Origin: Chromatiales bacterium
GTDB taxonomy: Bacteria > Pseudomonadota > Gammaproteobacteria > Thiohalomonadales > Thiohalomonadaceae
Reading direction: 5' to 3'
Length of the DNA: 10,129 bases
NCBI GenBank assembly: GCA_029864785.1
Contig: JAOTST010000031.1
Span: forward strand, 1-10,129
Part shown: in pieces, positions 1 to 8,176 of the stretch
How positions within the stretch are numbered: the stretch's first letter is position 1
How the letters are laid out: each line of letters begins with the position of its first letter
Translations under genes and position numbers: made by a program
Notes under the pieces: generated by a model
What the model was told of the DNA's origin: nothing
Databases searched by the model: none
The model's input: only the letters and a program-made list of their open reading frames with translations

Positions 1-767
<767 letters not shown>

Positions 768-800
768 TCAAGCCTACCTCAAATTGCGAGAGACCCAATA

Positions 801-1132
801 GTGGATCCAGACCTGATTAATCCAAAGCTCACCGACGAGGAGCTTTTTCAAAAGCTCAATGGTGAAACAGCCCAGCTTTCGTGGAAGGAGTTGGAACCCC
901 ACTTTGCGCGTGGAGTCGTTATTCGTGTCGCCCCGGAACTTGATCTCATAGAAGTGGCGATGAGTTTTATTCGTGATGAGAGTACAAGATCGAGGCATTA
1001 ATGAGTGCAGGAAGTGTCGCTGCAGTTAACGATGACGAAGCTATACGTTGGAGTGAAAATAAATCCTCATTTTGGTCCGTGGTCATCGCACCATGGATAC
1101 TTATTCAAGAGAATAATACAAATTCACTTTAG
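801..1132 (+). pseudogene. DUF2288 family gene, split by a frameshift near base 980
   Basis: Function unknown; DUF2288 proteins are short cytoplasmic proteins of roughly 100 residues. The first part starts at GTG 801 and reads ETAQLSWKELEPHFARGVVI and APELDLIEVAMSFIRDE, the typical N-terminal half, then runs into TAA at 999-1001 after 66 codons. The second part is in another frame: from 983 it reads YKIEALMSAGSVAAVNDDEA, then FWSVVIAPWILIQE, the family's conserved C-terminal end, and stops at TAG 1130-1132. Joining the frames around GATGAGAGTAC (975-985) restores a full-length protein of about 110 residues, so one base is missing or two (AG) are extra. I see no slippery heptamer, so programmed frameshifting is unlikely; a recent mutation or a sequencing error is more probable. 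The tail overlaps the stop codon of the convergent cyclase gene. The family assignment is from remembered family patterns. Confidence 0.8.
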
Positions 1133-2400
1133 TTATTGAGGTAGACCACACAGTTCCTACCGCGTGTTTTGGCCTGATAAAGCGCCTTATCCGCTCTAGC
1201 GACCAGCTCATCTGGATAGAGATCTTTTGATGGGTTGTCAGTTGAAATACCAACACTGATGGTCAACCCCTTGCTAACCAAGGAGCCTAAATTTTCAATC
1301 CCTGAATTCTCAACAATCGCCTGCATCTCGTTTCCAATCAACTGAGCACCTTCACTATCGGTAGAGAGAATCGCAACAAATTCTTCGCCCCCATAACGCG
1401 CCAAAATATCACCCGGGCGCTTGAGCACACTGTGAATAAGGGCAGCAACATCGGCCAGACACTGATCACCCATCTGGTGACCATGAGTGTCGTTGTAGTT
1501 CTTAAAGTAGTCGATATCAATCATAATAATCGATAACGGCTCTTTTCTGCGCTTGGCTCTGTTCCACTCTATCTTGAATTGCCGTTCAAAGCTGCGACGA
1601 TTATTGATCCCAGTAAGTGCATCAATATAGGCTAGCTCAGCCTCCCCCTTGCTCCGATTGTAGCGCTCAAAGTAGAGTAAAAAGGTCATGCCAATCACAA
1701 AGAGAATTAGATGCATCGCAATCAGAGGATGGAGGCGATTAAGTTCAAGCTCCAGAAATACCTCCGCAGGCACAGTGATACTCAGGCCACCTAAAATATC
1801 TCCCTCCATGTACCCCTGTTCCCTGTGGCAGGCCATGCACTCACTACGCACTCGTAACGGTGCCATATAGCGGAAATAGCTTCCTTTACTGTCGGTCACC
1901 ATTTCTGCAACCGGTTCGCTACTATCTTTCTCAAACCGAGTGAGCACCTTCATCTCCCACTCATCAGCCATGTTCTTAGGACGAATCAGATTTAGACTGG
2001 TCAGATGAAATTTTAAATTGGTCTCTGACAAAGCGAGCTCCGCAAGCTGTCGAGTCATATAAGCGGGATTAATCATGGTTAGCTGCTGACCATCCACCGT
2101 CTCAATATCCCGGCGAGGAATCTTCAAGTATGGATTAGGTGGTGAGGCTTCGGTAATAGGCACATAGACCCTGCCATGTAGCGCATTCCATTTACGAACC
2201 AACTTAATCAGAGAAAATATGGACTCTGCTCGATCAGTAGCAAGCTCCAGCGTCTGCTCTTTGGCAATAAGCATATTAAAAAAAAGTGAGGCTGATATAA
2301 GCAGCAACCAAACAAGGAGCAACTTTTTAACTGCGATCAAGTCCGCTTTGATATCTCGCCACACCATTTTATTTAAAAGCCCAATTCCTTTGCTATTCAA
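1129..2400 (-). CDS. Membrane diguanylate cyclase with periplasmic heme-binding DUF3365 domain
   Basis: Predicted to make cyclic di-GMP from two GTP in response to a periplasmic signal. Layout of the 423-residue protein: basic N-terminus, membrane segment at about 27-45, periplasmic DUF3365/Tll0287-like domain (about 48-222) with a c-type heme motif CMACH (188-192), second membrane segment (about 226-244), then a GGDEF domain (about 255-423). The cyclase looks active: active-site GGEEF at 337-341, metal-binding Asp in MIDIDYFK (293-300), and an intact product-inhibition site RPGD (328-331) at the normal spacing before GGEEF. No EAL domain is present. The longest reading starts at TTG 2400 with no clear ribosome site; ATG 2367 (residue 12) is an equally plausible start and keeps both membrane segments. 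It lies 67 bases after rimI on the same strand and ends convergently over the DUF2288 stop. Heme attachment would need cytochrome c maturation enzymes, encoded elsewhere. Confidence 0.9.
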   Translation of the reverse strand: MNSKGIGLLNKMVWRDIKADLIAVKKLLLVWLLLISASLFFNMLIAKEQTLELATDRAESIFSLIKLVRKWNALHGRVYVPITEASPPNPYLKIPRRDIETVDGQQLTMINPAYMTRQLAELALSETNLKFHLTSLNLIRPKNMADEWEMKVLTRFEKDSSEPVAEMVTDSKGSYFRYMAPLRVRSECMACHREQGYMEGDILGGLSITVPAEVFLELELNRLHPLIAMHLILFVIGMTFLLYFERYNRSKGEAELAYIDALTGINNRRSFERQFKIEWNRAKRRKEPLSIIMIDIDYFKNYNDTHGHQMGDQCLADVAALIHSVLKRPGDILARYGGEEFVAILSTDSEGAQLIGNEMQAIVENSGIENLGSLVSKGLTISVGISTDNPSKDLYPDELVARADKALYQAKTRGRNCVVYLNN

Positions 2401-2467
2401 AGAGATACAAGGATATTACTGGCTATAGTGCCTCGACACCAGACAAATTATAAAATTATGAAGATAT

Positions 2468-2929
2468 CTAATTCTCTAAATTGTTTGCAGGAAAGAGTGT
2501 GCGAGCCATAATAATAGCATCTTCATGCCCATCATCCGTCGGATAGTAGCCATTCCTAATCCCAATCTGATTGAACCCTTCATCCAGATAGAGTGCAATT
2601 GCGCCTCTATTAGAGTCGCGAGCTTCAAGAAACATCATCTCAGCACCCTCTTTTTCAGCCACATCAACCAGAAAATGGAGAACTCGTCTTCCAAGACCCC
2701 GACGCTGGAATTCAGGTGCTATTGTTAGATTAAGTAGATGTGACTCACCCGCTGCAATCGAGATAATCCCGTAACCGATGATCTGTTTATCTATCCGTAC
2801 CGTCCGGCAGCGATAGCTTGTTTTCAGACAGTCTCGTAGTATTCCTTCAGTCCAACCGTGCTCATAGGCTCGTTCTTCAATCTCAAAAATAGCCGGAATA
2901 TCTGTTTCTAACATTGACGAGAGCACCAT
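2468..2929 (-). CDS. rimI: Ribosomal protein bS18-alanine N-acetyltransferase (RimI, GNAT family)
   Basis: Acetylates the N-terminal alanine of ribosomal protein S18 using acetyl-CoA, in the cytoplasm. The acetyl-CoA loop QRRGLG is at residues 75-80 of the chosen 153-residue protein. The RimI signature follows: LEARDSN (101-107), ALYLDEGF, then RNGYYPTDDGHEDAIIM. Glu102 and Tyr114 match, within one position, the catalytic Glu103 and Tyr115 known from Salmonella RimI. I chose ATG 2929 because the protein then begins MVLSSMLETDIPAI, aligning with the start of E. coli RimI, and a weak GAG lies five bases upstream. A TTG at 2959 would add ten residues and overlap the end of the glycosylase gene by 17 bases. 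With the ATG start the gap to that gene is 13 bases, so the two are almost certainly translated from one mRNA. Confidence 0.92.
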   Translation of the reverse strand: MVLSSMLETDIPAIFEIEERAYEHGWTEGILRDCLKTSYRCRTVRIDKQIIGYGIISIAAGESHLLNLTIAPEFQRRGLGRRVLHFLVDVAEKEGAEMMFLEARDSNRGAIALYLDEGFNQIGIRNGYYPTDDGHEDAIIMARTLFPANNLEN

Positions 2930-2942
2930 CTCATCTCGTATT

Positions 2943-3743
2943 TTAGGGCGACTGTTCAAGGCTACTCAATGCAAGCTTAAGGTCATACCATGATTTTGCC
3001 TTCTCCTGTGGAGCACGTATCAGATAGGCCGGGTGGTAAGTCACCACAAGAGGGATCTCTACGCCAGAACCATATTCAAACTGATGGATTTTCTCTCTGA
3101 GTTCTCCAACAGCTTCACTCGTGTTAAGTAGAGCCTGTGCGGCAACTTCGCTAACGACCAGTATCATCTTGGGTTGAATTAGCTCAATTTGGCGCTTCAA
3201 ATAGCTACTACACGCAGTGATCTCGGACGGTTGAGAATCTCGATTATTGGGAGGAGTGCATTTGAGGATATTGGCAATATAGACCTGTGAACGCTTAAGA
3301 CCTATTGCCAGCAGCATTGCATTAAGTAGTTGCCCAGCCTGTCCAACGAAGGGCTCTCCCTGGCGATCTTCTTCGGTACCGGGTGCATCGCCAACAATCA
3401 ACCAATCGGCTTGAGGATTTCCAACCCCAAAGATCGTCTGACTACGCTGAGCTGCCCGTTCAGGACAGAGCTGACACTGGCTCACAACTCTCTGCAAACC
3501 ATCCCAGTCGAGAGCGACCTCTTTGTTATCCGCAACTTCGAGAACTTGAGGGGATTCATCTATCGTATGTGCCGCAATGGGTGGCTGCCGCTCCTCTACA
3601 GAAGGGGGAATACTTTGTGCTTCACCTAACTGAGAAGCTACCTCGCTCTGAATCTCATGAAGTTCAGCACTATCATGCCCTTCACGCGAGACCCAAAGCG
3701 GGATATCCATCTCCTGCAAATAGTTGAACTGTCTCTCATCCAT
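2943..3743 (-). CDS. Family 4 uracil-DNA glycosylase with iron-sulfur cluster
   Basis: Removes uracil from DNA as the first step of base excision repair. Four cysteines in the family 4 pattern would hold a [4Fe-4S] cluster: Cys90-x2-Cys93 (CQLC) and Cys162-x15-Cys178. The active-site segment GDAPGTEEDRQGEPFVGQAG (118-137) is the family's motif A, and TYHPAYLIR (235-243) is its C-terminal motif B. The first 75 or so residues are a low-complexity, acidic and glutamine-rich extension with no recognisable domain, which I recall as common in gammaproteobacterial members of this family. The start is ATG 3743; I see no strong ribosome site before it. It begins 17 bases after the leuA stop and is followed 13 bases later by rimI. 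A uracil-DNA glycosylase next to rimI is a recurrent gammaproteobacterial pairing. The longer 'bacteriophage SPO1 DNA polymerase-related' label sometimes used refers to the same family. Confidence 0.93.
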   Translation of the reverse strand: MDERQFNYLQEMDIPLWVSREGHDSAELHEIQSEVASQLGEAQSIPPSVEERQPPIAAHTIDESPQVLEVADNKEVALDWDGLQRVVSQCQLCPERAAQRSQTIFGVGNPQADWLIVGDAPGTEEDRQGEPFVGQAGQLLNAMLLAIGLKRSQVYIANILKCTPPNNRDSQPSEITACSSYLKRQIELIQPKMILVVSEVAAQALLNTSEAVGELREKIHQFEYGSGVEIPLVVTYHPAYLIRAPQEKAKSWYDLKLALSSLEQSP

Positions 3744-3760
3744 TAAAGCCGACCCAATAA

Positions 3761-5308
3761 TTAAACGTCACTACCTTGCGGTTTGAAACGGTCTTCCGGC
3801 AGCAGCATCTTATTCACCGCATTAATAAAGGCTTTTGCTGAAGCGATCACAATATCGGTATCAGCACCCTGCCCATTCACAATACGCCCAGCCTTTTCCA
3901 GACGCACCGTCACTTCACCCTGAGAGTCGGTGCCACTAGTAATGTTATTAACCGAGTAGAGCAGCAGCTCCGTCTCACTCTTAATGATCGAATCAATCGC
4001 CCTAAGTGCCGCATCGACTGGGCCACCACCCTCAGCCTCACCCGTACACTCCTTACCATCACAGGTCATCGTAACCACCGCATGGGGAGTCTCACCCGTC
4101 TCGGAGCAAACCTTAAGCGAGACCAGCTTGATCTGTTCGTCTACCGCCATCTCATTATTCGCATTGGTCATGAGCGCCTGCAAGTCTTCATCAAAGATCT
4201 CGTGTTTCTTATCGGCAAGCTCTTTAAAACGTGTGAACGCCTCATTGAGAGCTTCCTCGGACTCAAACTCAATATCGAGTTCACTCATACGGCTGCGGAA
4301 TGCATTACGACCCGAGTGCTTACCCATCACCATGCGATTGGCTGACCAACCCACATCTTCGGCTGACATAATCTCATAGGTCTCACGCGCCTTGAGCACA
4401 CCATCCTGGTGAATGCCTGACTCATGGGCGAAGGCATTAGCCCCAACAATCGCCTTATTGGGCTGCACAGGGAATCCCGTAATGCTAGCAACCAGCCGTG
4501 ATGCGGGGACAATCTGAGTGGTATCGATATCGGTATAGCAACTAAAGAGATCTTTGCGCGTTTTGACTGCCATCACCACCTCTTCGAGCGCAGCGTTACC
4601 GGCACGTTCACCAAGACCATTAATGGTGCACTCAACCTGCCGCGCACCATTGGCAACCGCTGCCAACGAGTTAGCAACCGCCAGACCAAGGTCGTTATGA
4701 CAGTGCACCGAGAAGATCGCCTTGTCTGAATTGGGCATTTTTTCGCGCAACAGCCTCACGGTCTCACCAAACTGTTCAGGAAGGTTGTAACCAACGGTAT
4801 CAGGGACATTGAGGGTAGTCGCCCCCGCCTCAATTGCTGCCTCAAAGATACGACAAAGAAAATCGATATCAGAACGCCCTGCATCCTCAGCCGAAAACTC
4901 CACATTATCGGTATATTGACGAGCACGTTTGACCGCATAGATTGCCTGCTCCACCACCTGATCGGGAGACATACGCAGCTTCTGCTCCATATGGATTGGA
5001 GAGGTAGCGATAAAGGTGTGAATTCTCGAAGAGTTGGCACCCTTGAGTGCCTCACCTGCTCGGTCAATATCTTTATCAAGGGCACGAGCCAGGCCACAGA
5101 TGGTCGAATCCTTGATGGTATCGGCTACCGCCTTAACCGCTTCAAAATCACCCACCGAAGCGATAGGGAAGCCTGCCTCGATCACATCGACGTGCATCTT
5201 CTCTAGCATTTTGGCGATACGCACCTTTTCATCTTTGGTCATCGATGCGCCAGGACTCTGCTCCCCGTCACGCAAGGTGGTATCAAAAACAAATAATTTA
5301 TCACTCAT
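3761..5308 (-). CDS. leuA: 2-isopropylmalate synthase (leucine biosynthesis, first step)
   Basis: Condenses 2-ketoisovalerate with acetyl-CoA to give 2-isopropylmalate, committing carbon to leucine. Counting from ATG 5311: the catalytic barrel begins [13 protein letters not shown] (9-21), with metal and substrate residues in LRDGEQ, HCHNDLG (203-209) and [14 protein letters not shown] (231-244); HESGIHQDG (296-304) and GKHSGRNA (330-337) follow. The C-terminal part from about 390 is the LeuA dimerisation/allosteric domain where leucine feeds back. Length of about 515 residues is normal. Two ATGs are adjacent (5311 and 5308); the ribosome site GGAG at 5319-5316 lies four bases before the first and seven before the second, so 5308 (MSDKLFVF) is preferred. 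It is preceded by a promoter and leucine-rich leader peptide and followed closely by the uracil-DNA glycosylase gene. Confidence 0.97.
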   Translation of the reverse strand: MSDKLFVFDTTLRDGEQSPGASMTKDEKVRIAKMLEKMHVDVIEAGFPIASVGDFEAVKAVADTIKDSTICGLARALDKDIDRAGEALKGANSSRIHTFIATSPIHMEQKLRMSPDQVVEQAIYAVKRARQYTDNVEFSAEDAGRSDIDFLCRIFEAAIEAGATTLNVPDTVGYNLPEQFGETVRLLREKMPNSDKAIFSVHCHNDLGLAVANSLAAVANGARQVECTINGLGERAGNAALEEVVMAVKTRKDLFSCYTDIDTTQIVPASRLVASITGFPVQPNKAIVGANAFAHESGIHQDGVLKARETYEIMSAEDVGWSANRMVMGKHSGRNAFRSRMSELDIEFESEEALNEAFTRFKELADKKHEIFDEDLQALMTNANNEMAVDEQIKLVSLKVCSETGETPHAVVTMTCDGKECTGEAEGGGPVDAALRAIDSIIKSETELLLYSVNNITSGTDSQGEVTVRLEKAGRIVNGQGADTDIVIASAKAFINAVNKMLLPEDRFKPQGSDV

Positions 5309-5311
5309 CAT

Positions 5312-5547
5312 ACTGCTCCAGAAATAGCTTATTCCGCTGAATAGCCACTGAAAAAAAATTGTTATATCTGTTCAGAATATTTAGATTTTGTTCTAGTACA
5401 AGACATTTTTGAACGGAGAATGTGAGCATATGCTTAATATGTGACCATTCGAGTACGAAAATAACGCAGTAATAGAGCAAAAGATGAATGTGCTGAATAG
5501 GTATAAATTGGGTTGGCCGTATGGCCATCAAAGTGTCGAGATGCCCC
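5312..5547 (-). promoter_or_regulatory. Long AT-rich leader between leader peptide and leuA, candidate attenuator
   Basis: This 236-base stretch holds no convincing gene. Reading the minus strand from the leader-peptide stop, I see TGCCC-TAAG-GGGCA (5555-5542, overlapping the stop codon), then TGGCC-ATAC-GGCCA (5527-5514), with an alternative pairing CATC (5543-5540) to GATG (5529-5526) that would break both. No U-run follows these hairpins, so they are not a textbook terminator. Further down are the palindrome AGCATATGCT (about 5435-5426) and a weak AU-rich hairpin (5380-5364) followed after five bases by eight U (5358-5351), about 40 bases before leuA. That last element is the only one resembling a terminator and its stem is poor. 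A regulatory role is inferred from the leader peptide; the mechanism cannot be fixed from sequence alone. Confidence 0.45.
5316..5319 (-). promoter_or_regulatory. Ribosome binding site of leuA
   Basis: GGAG on the minus strand lies four bases before ATG 5311 and seven before ATG 5308. The spacing favours the second ATG as the leuA start. Confidence 0.65.
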
Positions 5548-5625
5548 TTAGGGCAGTCGTAGCAGCAGAGCAGTCGCAAAGGTTTGCGCGCATAGGATAG
5601 CGATGTGTGCTGCTTGAGTATTCAT
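5548..5625 (-). CDS. Leucine-rich leader peptide upstream of leuA (attenuation peptide)
   Basis: A 25-codon ORF from ATG 5625 to TAA 5550-5548, beginning MNTQAAHIAIL and ending TALLLRLP. Four of its last six sense codons are leucine (CTG CTG CTA, then CGA, CTG, CCC), at 5568-5554 just before the stop. This is the design of amino-acid attenuator peptides such as E. coli LeuL, although the sequence itself is not LeuL. Its coding RNA can fold: AGCAGCA (5614-5608) pairs perfectly with TGCTGCT over the leucine codons (5567-5561), enclosing a second hairpin CGCAAACCTTTGCG (5588-5575). A ribosome stalled for lack of leucyl-tRNA would open this. There is no ribosome binding site; the promoter just upstream places the predicted transcript start on the A of the ATG, suggesting leaderless translation. 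The peptide probably has no function beyond sensing. No homologue search was possible. Confidence 0.75.
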   Translation of the reverse strand: MNTQAAHIAILCAQTFATALLLRLP

Positions 5626-5631
5626 GCCCAA

Positions 5632-5660
5632 ACTATACCGTTTTCATTAGCCATTGCCAA
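5632..5660 (-). promoter_or_regulatory. Sigma-70 type promoter for the leader peptide and leuA
   Basis: On the minus strand a -35 box TTGGCA (5660-5655) and a -10 box TATAGT (5637-5632) are separated by exactly 17 bases. Each matches consensus at five of six positions. The expected transcription start, seven bases past the -10 box, is A5625, the first base of the leader-peptide ATG. The promoter starts ten bases after the pssA stop codon, with no terminator in between, so read-through from pssA may also reach leuA. Confidence 0.75.
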
Positions 5661-5669
5661 TATGCTCAA

Positions 5670-6419
5670 CTACTCTTCTCGACGCTTCTCATCACGCCGT
5701 CTACGATGGCGTATTAACAGAACAATCGTCAGTACCGGTCCCGAAAGGGCGTAAAGAAGAAAAATTCCCCACAACACTTGCGGGGGATCAATCGAAATTA
5801 ATACAAAGATCAGCACCATAATCAGCATAGCCACAAAGGGAACTTTGCCCTTCAGATCGAGCGTCTTAAAACTGTAGTAGCGGATATTACTCACCATCAA
5901 TACACCCGCAAAAACCGTCAGCACTGCCGCACCCCAGCCAAGTATAACTCCGGAGAGTTGATAACTATCACCCACCCAAACTGCGCCCGCAATAATGGCT
6001 GCTGCTGCCGGGCTTGCCAGTCCCTGAAAGTAGCGTTTATCGGCCACGGCGACTTGAGTATTAAAACGAGCCAGTCGCAGAGCCGCAGCCGCCACATAGA
6101 TGAAGGCGGCCAACCAACCGATCTTCCCCATTCCCTGTAGTGTCCATTGAAACATCACCAGAGCCGGTGCCATTCCGAATGAGACCATATCGGCGAGACT
6201 ATCGTACTCAGCGCCAAACTCACTCTGGGTATTGGTCATTCGGGCTACGCGACCATCAAGACCATCCAATACCATTGCGATAAAGATGGCTATTGCCGCC
6301 GCCTCAAAACGATTATCCATCGCAGCAACAATCGCGTAGAAACCGGCAAACAGTCCCGCTGTGGTAAATAGGTTGGGCAGCAGATAGATACCGCGACGAC
6401 GTTTTATGTTTTTATCCAT
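5670..6419 (-). CDS. pssA: CDP-diacylglycerol-serine O-phosphatidyltransferase (phosphatidylserine synthase)
   Basis: Transfers phosphatidyl from CDP-diacylglycerol to serine, the first step to phosphatidylethanolamine; an integral inner-membrane enzyme. The CDP-alcohol phosphatidyltransferase motif DG-x2-AR-x8-G-x3-D-x3-D is complete: Asp55, Gly56, Ala59, Arg60, Gly69, Asp73, Asp77 of 249 residues. The N-terminus RRRGIYLLPNLFTTAGLFAGFYAI is typical of the type II (membrane) phosphatidylserine synthases, unlike the phospholipase D-like E. coli enzyme. Several hydrophobic segments follow, and the protein ends in a basic, charged tail (RHRRRRDEKRREE). The ATG at 6419 has no good ribosome site (CCCC precedes it), but a nine-codon ORF with a strong site ends ten bases upstream in the same frame. 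It sits between the ilv terminator and the leuA promoter; pssA beside ilvC and leuA is a recurring proteobacterial order with no obvious metabolic reason. Confidence 0.96.
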   Translation of the reverse strand: MDKNIKRRRGIYLLPNLFTTAGLFAGFYAIVAAMDNRFEAAAIAIFIAMVLDGLDGRVARMTNTQSEFGAEYDSLADMVSFGMAPALVMFQWTLQGMGKIGWLAAFIYVAAAALRLARFNTQVAVADKRYFQGLASPAAAAIIAGAVWVGDSYQLSGVILGWGAAVLTVFAGVLMVSNIRYYSFKTLDLKGKVPFVAMLIMVLIFVLISIDPPQVLWGIFLLYALSGPVLTIVLLIRHRRRRDEKRREE

Positions 6420-6428
6420 GGGGATATT

Positions 6429-6458
6429 TTAGCTTATTATTTGTAGAACTTCTTTCAT
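6429..6458 (-). CDS. Nine-codon upstream ORF before pssA (possible coupling peptide)
   Basis: AGGAG followed by six bases and ATG 6458 opens a reading frame MKEVLQIIS that stops at TAA 6431-6429. It is in frame with pssA, whose ATG lies nine bases past the stop. This ribosome site is much better than anything directly before the pssA ATG, so ribosomes may load here, terminate and reinitiate on pssA. It could instead be a remnant of an older, longer N-terminus, or chance. No homologue is recognised. Confidence 0.35.
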   Translation of the reverse strand: MKEVLQIIS

Positions 6459-6513
6459 GAACTACTCCTGCACATCAGACCACAGTAAATGTAACGATGA
6501 CGCGGTTCATACA

Positions 6514-6563
6514 ACGCCGCTCCAGCGCATCCCTGCGCCCACGGCGTACCTACATCCTGTAGG
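6514..6563. repeat. Nested palindromic element (REP-like), single copy in window
   Basis: Two hairpins lie side by side. The first is compound: outer stem ACGCCG (6514-6519) with CGGCGT (6542-6547), inner stem GCGCA (6525-6529) with TGCGC (6534-6538), and loop TCCC. The second is CCTACA-TCC-TGTAGG (6549-6563). Both loops carry ATCC. Such paired palindromes with ATCC loops resemble dispersed intergenic repeats I know from other gammaproteobacteria, but only one copy is visible here. It lies directly downstream of the ilvC terminator in the direction of transcription. Confidence 0.55.
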
Positions 6564-6564
6564 C

Positions 6565-6595
6565 AAAAAAAACCGACCACCTTGCGGTGATCGGT
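6565..6595 (-). terminator. Intrinsic terminator of the ilvIHC operon
   Basis: On the minus strand a ten-pair stem ACCGATCACC / GGTGGTCGGT (one U-G wobble) closes a GCAA tetraloop (6595-6572) and is followed by eight U (6572-6565). It begins 25 bases after the ilvC stop codon. The reverse strand also has a five-T tail, so it could work in both directions, though no plus-strand gene precedes it. Confidence 0.92.
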
Positions 6596-6620
6596 CTTTT
6601 TCAATAACTAAGAGAGCGAC

Positions 6621-7661
<1,041 letters not shown>

Positions 7662-7681
7662 TTATTTAATCGTTTAAAGAG

Positions 7682-8176
7682 TTATAGATGAAGACTTTTG
7701 GGGCCACGAGAGATGCCACTCACACCCGAACGAACCGTCTCCAGAATTGTGGCGCTACCCAGCGCCTGAATAAATGCATCAAGCTTGTGGCCAGCACCAG
7801 TCAGCTCACAGGTATAGGTGGTATCAGTGACATCAATAATGCGTGCCCTGAAGATATCGGCAAGCCGCTTCAATTCATCACGATTGTCCGCACCCTTAGC
7901 CTCAATCTTGACCAGTAACATCTCACGCTCAACGTGAGGGGTATCCCCCAGATCGAGCACCTTGACCACATCGATCAACTTGTTGAGCTGTTTGAGGATC
8001 TGCTCAACGATCTGATCTGAACCGCGAGTGACCAACGTCATCCGTGAGAGTGATAGGTCTTCGGTAGGTGCCACGGTCAGTGACTCAATATTATAGCCAC
8101 GAGCCGAGAAGAGACCAGCTACACGCGAAAGTGCCCCTGCCTCATTTTCCATCAGGATAGAGATAATATGTCTCAT
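7682..8176 (-). CDS. ilvH: Acetolactate synthase small (regulatory) subunit
   Basis: Regulatory partner of the large subunit, needed for full activity and for valine feedback inhibition. The N-terminal ACT domain (about 3-75) carries NEAGALSRVAGLFSARGYNI; residues Asn11, Gly14, Ser17 and Asn29, where changes in E. coli IlvH relieve valine inhibition, are all present, so the enzyme is probably valine-sensitive. A C-terminal domain (about 80-160) completes a length of 164, matching IlvH (163) rather than the short IlvN. The start ATG 8176 overlaps the stop of the large-subunit gene by four bases (ATGA), a sign of translational coupling and equal production. ilvC follows 44 bases later. Confidence 0.97.
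   Translation of the reverse strand: MRHIISILMENEAGALSRVAGLFSARGYNIESLTVAPTEDLSLSRMTLVTRGSDQIVEQILKQLNKLIDVVKVLDLGDTPHVEREMLLVKIEAKGADNRDELKRLADIFRARIIDVTDTTYTCELTGAGHKLDAFIQALGSATILETVRSGVSGISRGPKSLHL

Noticed and set aside
774..998. Minus-strand ORF of 74 codons opposite the DUF2288 gene
   Set aside because: It is antisense to a frame with recognisable family motifs and has no such signals itself.
801..1001. Programmed ribosomal frameshifting in the DUF2288 gene
   Set aside because: There is no slippery heptamer, internal Shine-Dalgarno or downstream pseudoknot evident around 975-985.
5351..5380. Hairpin plus eight U before leuA as a normal intrinsic terminator
   Set aside because: The stem is short, AU-rich and has a bulge, and it would block leuA if strong. 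Kept only as a possible regulated element.
5421..5444. Two TGTGA boxes suggestive of a CRP site upstream of leuA
   Set aside because: They are direct repeats 14 bases apart, not the inverted TGTGA-N6-TCACA arrangement, and lie downstream of the predicted start.
5301..5579. A 92-codon minus-strand ORF upstream of and overlapping the leuA start
   Set aside because: It lacks a good start and ribosome site, overlaps the leader peptide in another frame and the leuA start, and resembles no family. The 25-codon leucine-rich ORF with a promoter is the better reading.
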